11,654 nucleotides of DNA. It comes from Thermoflexales bacterium (GTDB taxonomy: Bacteria; Chloroflexota; Anaerolineae; B4-G1). Shown piece after piece: positions 7,158 to 11,654 of this stretch. The notes below the pieces were generated by a model. That model had not been told where the DNA came from, made no database searches, and saw only the letters and a program-made list of their open reading frames with translations. The position numbers and the translations under genes were made by a program. Location: contig SKQX01000121.1 in the NCBI GenBank assembly GCA_007118795.1, forward strand, positions 1-11,654, read 5' to 3'. The stretch's first letter is position 1, and the number at the start of each line of letters is the position of its first letter.

Positions 7158-8804
7158 TTGTACTGCTTTCAGTGTCAGGAGACGGTCAAGAACGAAGCTT
7201 GCACGGTGAAGGGCGTCTGCGGCAAACCCGAGGAGACCGCAGACCTTCAAGATTTGCTCATCTATGTGTCCAAGGGCATCGCCGTCTACGGCGAGAGGCT
7301 ACGGAAACAGGGCAAGCTGGACAAGGACGCTGCCCGTTTCATCACCCGGGCCCTCTTCGTCACCGTCACCAACGTGGCCTGGGACGACGAGGTGATCGTC
7401 GACTGGATCAAGGACGCCCTCGAGGTCCGCAACGAAGTCGAGCAGAAGGTGGGAGGCGACATCTCCGGTCCGCTTCCGGACTGCGCGACGTGGACTCCGA
7501 AGGGCGACGACGAGATCATGGCCAAGGCTATGTCCGACGAGGTTCGTATTACGGCGACTGAGGACGAGGACGTGCGCTCCCTCAGAGAGCTGCTCGTCAT
7601 CGGCTGCAAGGGAATCGCTGCCTATGCCGACCACGCCGCCATTCTCGGTTACGACAGCGATGATATCGACGCTTTCCTCATGGAGGCCCTGGCGTCGACC
7701 ACCCGCGATCTCTCAAGCGATGAGATGGTCGCCATGGTCCTGAGGGCCGGAGAGACGGCTGTCAACACCATGGCCTTGCTGGACGAAGCCCATACCAGCA
7801 CGTATGGTCATCCCGAGATCACGGAGGTCAACATCGGGGTCAGGGACAACCCCGGCATCCTGATCTCCGGTCACGACCTGAGGGACATGGAGGAGCTGCT
7901 CAAGCAGACCGAGGGCACGGGGGTGGACGTCTACACCCACGGGGAGATGCTGCCGGCCAACTACTATCCCGCATTCAAGGAGTATGACCATTTCGTGGGC
8001 AACTACGGCGGCTCGTGGTGGCGTCAAAACGAGGAATTCGAGTCCTTCAACGGTCCGATCCTGATGACGACTAATTGCCTGGTTCCCCTGAAAGGGCGAA
8101 ATACCTACCTGGATAGGCTCTTCACCACGGGAGTGGTGAGCTACCCCGAGGCTGGGCACATCGCTGACCGCCCGGAGGGCGGGGTGAAGGATTTCTCCGA
8201 GGTGATCGAGTTGGCGAAGGCCAGCCCGTCACCGGAGGCGATCGAATCCGGCACGATCGTGGGTGGGTTCGCCCACAACCAGGTGCTGGCCCTGGCGGAC
8301 CAGGTGATCGAAGCTGTCCAGTCAGGGGCTATCAAGCGCTTCGTCGTCATGGGCGGCTGCGACGGGGGGCAGAGGACTCGCAGCTACTACACCGAGGTGG
8401 CCGAGAACCTTCCGGACGACACCGTCATCCTCACGGCCGGATGCGCCAAGTTCCGGTACAACAAACTGGACCTGGGCGATATCGGCGGCATCCCCCGCGT
8501 CCTGGATGCGGGGCAGTGCAACGATTCGTACTCTTTGGCGGTGATCGCCCTCAAGCTCAAAGAAGCGTTTGAGCTGGACGACATCAACGAGTTGCCCATC
8601 TCCTACAACATCGCTTGGTACGAGCAGAAGGCGGTAGCCGTCCTGCTGGCCCTACTGTCTCTGGGTGTGAAGGGCATGCGCCTGGGGCCTACGCTGCCGG
8701 CCTTCCTGTCCCCCAACGTGGCCCAGGTGCTGGTGGACAAGTTCGACATCAAACCCATCGGAACCGTGCAGGACGATATCGCGGCCATGATCCAGGGGGC
8801 GTAA
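7158..8804 (+). CDS. hcp: Hybrid cluster protein Hcp (hydroxylamine/NO reductase)
   Basis: This complete 548-residue Hcp starts at TTG 7158, chosen because AAGGAGGA (7145-7152) precedes it and the product then begins MYCFQC like known Hcps. The N-terminal cluster motif is C3-x2-C6-x8-C15-x5-C21, the class I (strict-anaerobe type) spacing. All expected hybrid-cluster ligands are visible: H239 (SGHD), E263 (HGEM), C307 (TTNC), C401 (GGCDGG, the persulfide position), C429 (TAGCAKFRYN), C454 (DAGQCNDSYS) and E489 (WYEQKA). Hcp reduces hydroxylamine in vitro and acts as an NO reductase and protein S-nitrosylase in vivo, in the cytoplasm. It needs a dedicated electron donor; no Hcr-type NADH reductase is present, but two ferredoxins lie upstream. 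Confidence 0.98.
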   Translation: MYCFQCQETVKNEACTVKGVCGKPEETADLQDLLIYVSKGIAVYGERLRKQGKLDKDAARFITRALFVTVTNVAWDDEVIVDWIKDALEVRNEVEQKVGGDISGPLPDCATWTPKGDDEIMAKAMSDEVRITATEDEDVRSLRELLVIGCKGIAAYADHAAILGYDSDDIDAFLMEALASTTRDLSSDEMVAMVLRAGETAVNTMALLDEAHTSTYGHPEITEVNIGVRDNPGILISGHDLRDMEELLKQTEGTGVDVYTHGEMLPANYYPAFKEYDHFVGNYGGSWWRQNEEFESFNGPILMTTNCLVPLKGRNTYLDRLFTTGVVSYPEAGHIADRPEGGVKDFSEVIELAKASPSPEAIESGTIVGGFAHNQVLALADQVIEAVQSGAIKRFVVMGGCDGGQRTRSYYTEVAENLPDDTVILTAGCAKFRYNKLDLGDIGGIPRVLDAGQCNDSYSLAVIALKLKEAFELDDINELPISYNIAWYEQKAVAVLLALLSLGVKGMRLGPTLPAFLSPNVAQVLVDKFDIKPIGTVQDDIAAMIQGA

Positions 8805-8838
8805 CTCCGCTCCTTTGGCGCGACAGCCGGGCGATCCA

Positions 8839-8873
8839 CCGGCGGCAATTCGGCTGCGCCGGGTTGCCGCCGG
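8839..8873 (+). terminator. Very strong 16-bp hairpin after hcp (terminator, attenuator or mRNA-stabilising stem)
   Basis: The left arm 8839-8854 and right arm 8858-8873 pair over 16 positions around a three-base TGC loop. Fourteen are Watson-Crick pairs and the two U-G wobbles (8849-8850 with 8862-8863) sit in the middle. It lies 34 bp after the hcp stop and 36 bp before the next likely start. No T-run follows, so it is not a textbook intrinsic terminator. It may cap and stabilise the hcp mRNA or only partly end transcription, giving less of the downstream genes. Confidence 0.6.
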
Positions 8874-8908
8874 CGAGGTGGTTCGTTGGGCTGTCTCCAA
8901 GGCGTACC

Positions 8909-9277
8909 ATGTCAACTAGCTCGATATTGGAAACCGAGGCAGCAGGAGATCGGTCTTTTCCGGAGCGTCAGGCGGCGCTGCGAGCCGCGGTGAGCCTCGC
9001 CCTGGAAGTGGCCGAGGTCTGCAGCAGAGCTGCGCGTGCGGCCCGGCCAGTTTTGGAGCATGGACGGGTCGCTGCACGACCCGACGGCGAGGCTGGGGTC
9101 GAGCTTCTTCGGGCCGCTCAGCAAGGCTTACCCCGCCTGGCGCAAGCCAACGTAGCTGTGCTCCGGGACACGTCGTTGATCAGCGCGGTGCAGAGCCGGC
9201 TCGACGACCTGTGGGGAGGGCAGTCGGTCCCACCGACGGTGGGAGTCTCAATCGTGGAGGAGTTGTGCGCATCTTAG
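8909..9277 (+). CDS. Small helical protein of unknown function
   Basis: This 122-residue reading frame shows no family I recognise. I place the start at ATG 8909, after the strong hairpin, with a weak AAGGCG (8899-8904); the frame is also open upstream inside hcp, but that part is in the wrong frame for Hcp and shows no domain. The predicted protein is mostly helical and rich in Ala, Arg, Glu and Leu (about residues 18-50 and 60-103), with a short Gly/Pro-rich break at 103-113. It has two cysteines (C38, C120) and no membrane segment. Its last 13 bases overlap the start of the DUF166 gene, and GGAGGAG inside its end is that gene's ribosome-binding site, which argues that it is translated. Confidence 0.5.
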   Translation: MSTSSILETEAAGDRSFPERQAALRAAVSLALEVAEVCSRAARAARPVLEHGRVAARPDGEAGVELLRAAQQGLPRLAQANVAVLRDTSLISAVQSRLDDLWGGQSVPPTVGVSIVEELCAS

Positions 9278-10023
9278 CCATCATCACCGGAGAGTACGGA
9301 CAGCGACACGTGGATAACATTCGAGCTCATCAGCCATCCGGTTGGGAGATGGAGGTCTGGCGCGCTCCCTCCTTTTACCCACCTATCATCGACTACCCCG
9401 AGGATCATCTCCCGGAATCTCTCCCATCGGCCGATCTGGTCCTATCGTTTCCTGAGCATAAGGGCGTGGCAGAGTTGCTGCCAGAGATCGTCCGCAGAAC
9501 GGGAGCGCGATCCGTGGTGGCACCGGTGGACCGCGAAGAATGGCTGCCCCGGGGATTGGCCCGGCAGCTCCGGGGCTGGCTGGCCGAGATGGACGTCGCC
9601 TGTGTCACGCCCAAGCCCCTGTGTACCCTCACCGAGACTCACTACAACATCAGACGCCACCGAATTGAGTATGACAACCCACTGATCGCCGAGTTTGCCC
9701 GCCATTTCGGTCGGCCTGAATTCGACATTGGAGTTGATCCCGAGACGCGGGACATCGTCGCCATCGCGGTAACGAGGGACGCCGTCTGTGGCTGTGCCCG
9801 CTACGTGGCCCAGGAGCTCTTGGGCGTCCCAGTCGATGACGCAGAGTACCTGGCCGGTTTGCTCCATCATCACTACCCCTGTCTCGCCAGTATGGGCAAA
9901 GACACCGACTTCGACGACACCATCATGCACGTCTCGGGGAACATCATGAAGAAGCAGATTCGGGAGCAGGTCGACGCGTACAAACAGACCCGCTACATCG
10001 TCCCCGGGAAGAAAAGCGACTGA
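9265..10023 (+). CDS. DUF166 family protein
   Basis: This 252-residue protein starts at GTG 9265, preceded by GGAGGAG (9256-9262); the frame opens further upstream but the recognisable family start is MRILAIITGEYGQRH. DUF166 features are TPKPLCTL with C120, a conserved cysteine block AVCGCARYVAQELLG (C175, C177), and HHHYPCLASMGKD with C206. These three cysteine sites could bind a metal or Fe-S cluster, which is inference. DUF166 proteins, best known from methanogens, sulfate reducers and other anaerobes, have no firmly assigned function; an old annotation as a thymidylate-synthase relative should not be relied on. It ends the hcp transcription unit. Confidence 0.85.
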   Translation: MRILAIITGEYGQRHVDNIRAHQPSGWEMEVWRAPSFYPPIIDYPEDHLPESLPSADLVLSFPEHKGVAELLPEIVRRTGARSVVAPVDREEWLPRGLARQLRGWLAEMDVACVTPKPLCTLTETHYNIRRHRIEYDNPLIAEFARHFGRPEFDIGVDPETRDIVAIAVTRDAVCGCARYVAQELLGVPVDDAEYLAGLLHHHYPCLASMGKDTDFDDTIMHVSGNIMKKQIREQVDAYKQTRYIVPGKKSD

Positions 10024-10355
10024 CGCAGTCCATACCGAGCCCTATCAGGGCCCAGCGCATCGCCGCACCCCCAACGGCACGCCCACCCAATGGGGGACCG
10101 GAGTCTGCAGTATACTTGGCTCAGGCCTACTTCTGCCGCCATCCATCGAGAATCGTCTTCCCCCTGTGCGCCTCAGCGTCTTCGTGTCTCTTCGTCGAAC
10201 TCACGCGTCTGTCGTCTCCCGGCCTTGCTCCGCGATTCAGTGATCCAACGCGCCGACGTTCAACGGGCACCTTCCACCCGACGTCTCCAATGCGCCTCGA
10301 TCCAACCTAGCTGGGCATCCTCAGGGCGGCAACGAATCTCGGGTCCTCGCCCTCT
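10024..10355. other. Gene-free spacer between convergent transcription units
   Basis: This 332-bp spacer lies between the DUF166 stop and the minus-strand permease stop. I see no coding potential and no RNA gene. A short hairpin GCCCT-ATC-AGGGC (10039-10051) and a C5/G5 pair (10072-10096 region) are present but without T-runs, so terminators are not clear. TATACT at 10111-10116 resembles a -10 but has no partner element or downstream gene. A pyrimidine-rich stretch at 10161-10196 contains the near-repeats GTCTTCGT and GTCTCTTCGT. It may be a degenerate dispersed repeat. Confidence 0.4.
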
Positions 10356-11654
10356 TCAGCCCGTTTTGGGGACCGCTGGCATCGGATGGTCCCGGCGCCG
10401 GGCGGCCACCGCGCTGGTCGCGAGCGCGGCGAGCATCGCTGCCAGCGCGGCCAGCAGGCCCACCAGGACCCACGGACTGCCCGTATCGACCCACACGCCG
10501 AATATCAGGCCGGCCACGGTGCTGGATCCCGCTACCAGCACCACGTACACCGCGGTCTTCTTGCGCCCGATCACGGTGTTGGTGATCAAGATCGACTGCA
10601 GGCTGGCCACAGGATCCGACAGCAGGTACGCAAGGAGTGGGCCCCGGTGCATGCCCAAGGACAGGAACATCTGCGCGATCGGCACCTCGACCAGTGTCGG
10701 GAAGTACATGAAGACGCCGAAGAAGACACCGGCCAGGTTGGCGCCAAACGTGTTCCGTCCGGCCAGTGTGACGATCCACATCTCCGGGATCAGCACTCGG
10801 GCCGCTCCAGCGACGAATACGCCTGCCAGAAGCAGGGGGATGATCTGCTTGACGAAGTGCCACATCTCCCACAACCATTCCTGCATCGCGTGGGCATCGA
10901 ACGCCGTGGTCCCCATCCACCACACAGCACCGATGAGTACCACCTCGGCGACAAGTCGGCCGGTGATCCCCACCTGCAGTCCAGCGTTGGCGACGGTAAC
11001 GTCGAAGGCGGCGACGATCAAGGTCGCAGTGATCAGGCCCAACGCCACGTAGGTCCAGCTGTTGAACCCCTTGTGGACTTCGTTCAGCCCCAGCCAGGCG
11101 CTCACTGCGATCAACACCAGGAGGCCAATCAGGCCCAGCCCGTGGACACTGACCCCCTCAATCCCCAGTGCCTCGTTCGGCGTCACCAGCGCGTCCAGCC
11201 GGTTCTGGAGCGAACCGGCCCAGGTGCCGGGAACCGTGAACGTGGCATAGCTGTCGCGAAGCAGTCCCACCTGCAGCGTCCCGGCCACCAGCACAGCCAG
11301 GAGCAGGGCGAGGAAGACCCATATCCGGGCATCCACCCGTGGACTGGGCCCCGACGCGCGACCGGCACCGGTCGCTTCTTGGTGAATCTCGTCTCCTCGG
11401 CGGAAGATCCACGCCATCCCCATGCCGATCCCGACCCCGAAACCGATGGAGAGCACAATGCGGGCGATGGCGATGTCCATGCCGATCACGGCCCCCGTGA
11501 AGGTGATGGCCAGGATATTGATGGCCGGACCGACAAACAGAAAGGTGATCGCCGGCCCTAGACCGGCGCCCTTCTTATAGATACTGGCAAACAGCGGCAT
11601 TATCGTGCAGGAACAGACCGCCAGCACGAATCCACCCACCGCCGAAGCCGGGTA
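10356..11654 (-). CDS. ArsP/DUF318-type permease (5' end outside window)
   Basis: The minus-strand frame is open to the right edge, so the start is missing; 432 residues are visible, ending at TGA (10358-10356). The first visible residues YPASAVGGFVLAVCSCTIMP are followed by LFASIYKKGAGLGPAITFLFVGPAINILAI, the hallmark of the YraQ/ArsP permease family, with a conserved C-S-C at visible residues 14-16. A matching block recurs in the second half (FPTLVEVPIAQMFLSLGMHRGPLLAYLLSDPV), the internal duplication expected of this fold. Between them is a long segment with several membrane helices and a soluble loop. Characterised relatives export organoarsenicals or related compounds; the substrate here is unknown. 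It is transcribed toward the hcp operon and is not part of it. Confidence 0.88.
   Translation of the reverse strand, partial: YPASAVGGFVLAVCSCTIMPLFASIYKKGAGLGPAITFLFVGPAINILAITFTGAVIGMDIAIARIVLSIGFGVGIGMGMAWIFRRGDEIHQEATGAGRASGPSPRVDARIWVFLALLLAVLVAGTLQVGLLRDSYATFTVPGTWAGSLQNRLDALVTPNEALGIEGVSVHGLGLIGLLVLIAVSAWLGLNEVHKGFNSWTYVALGLITATLIVAAFDVTVANAGLQVGITGRLVAEVVLIGAVWWMGTTAFDAHAMQEWLWEMWHFVKQIIPLLLAGVFVAGAARVLIPEMWIVTLAGRNTFGANLAGVFFGVFMYFPTLVEVPIAQMFLSLGMHRGPLLAYLLSDPVASLQSILITNTVIGRKKTAVYVVLVAGSSTVAGLIFGVWVDTGSPWVLVGLLAALAAMLAALATSAVAARRRDHPMPAVPKTG

Noticed and set aside
10039..10051. Short hairpin after the DUF166 stop as a terminator
   Set aside because: Only a 5-bp stem with no T-run; could contribute but cannot be called.
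10111..10116. TATACT promoter-like hexamer
   Set aside because: No -35, no operator at the -41.5 position, and no gene downstream on the plus strand.
10090..11561. Plus-strand open frames of 320 and 391 codons opposite the permease
   Set aside because: They mirror the minus-strand ArsP-type permease, which has clear family motifs; the plus-strand products are His/Gln/Pro-rich and domain-less.

Overview
The window is GC-rich bacterial chromosome with tightly packed genes, GTG/TTG starts alongside ATG, and an oxygen-sensitive, nitrosative-stress gene set (hybrid cluster protein, ferredoxins, NapH-like polyferredoxin, DUF166). An anaerobic or facultative bacterium or MAG is likely. Chloroflexota or a similar deep-branching phylum is my best guess; no rRNA or phylogenetic marker is present to prove it. 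No IS element, phage gene, tRNA, rRNA or CRISPR was seen.

Layout: (1) 1-3425, plus strand: end of a MoxR AAA+ ATPase, a DUF58 protein and a polytopic membrane protein ending in DUF4129. This is the widespread moxR-DUF58-DUF4129 cassette, here without a transglutaminase after it. (2) 3426-3804: gene-free leader/spacer. (3) 3805-4494: Crp/Fnr-family regulator with a single cysteine, so not a classical Fe-S FNR. (4) 4598-6073: small operon of a cupin, a NapH-like membrane 4Fe-4S protein and an unrecognised three-helix membrane protein. (5) 6191-10023: likely operon of a 2x[4Fe-4S] ferredoxin, a single-domain Nfu Fe-S carrier, a second ferredoxin fused to a zinc-ribbon-like tail, Hcp, a small helical protein of unknown function and a DUF166 protein. 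(6) 10024-10355: convergent gene-free spacer. (7) 10356-11654, minus strand: ArsP/DUF318-type permease running off the right edge.

The main finding is regulatory. The promoters in front of the cupin operon and the ferredoxin-hcp operon each carry a palindrome of the form T-N2-GAC-N4-GTC-N2-A (4510-4525 and 6125-6140). In both, its centre lies exactly 29.5 bp before the first base of a good -10 hexamer (TATGAT, TATACT). That places the centre at about -41.5, the classical position for a class II Crp/Fnr activator. With the Crp/Fnr gene just upstream and hcp in the second operon, this reads as a compact HcpR-like regulon for NO/hydroxylamine defence. The second operon would supply Hcp, its electron carriers and an Fe-S repair factor. 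The first may supply a membrane route for electrons from the quinol pool. The regulatory sites are seen in the sequence; the electron-transfer route is inference.
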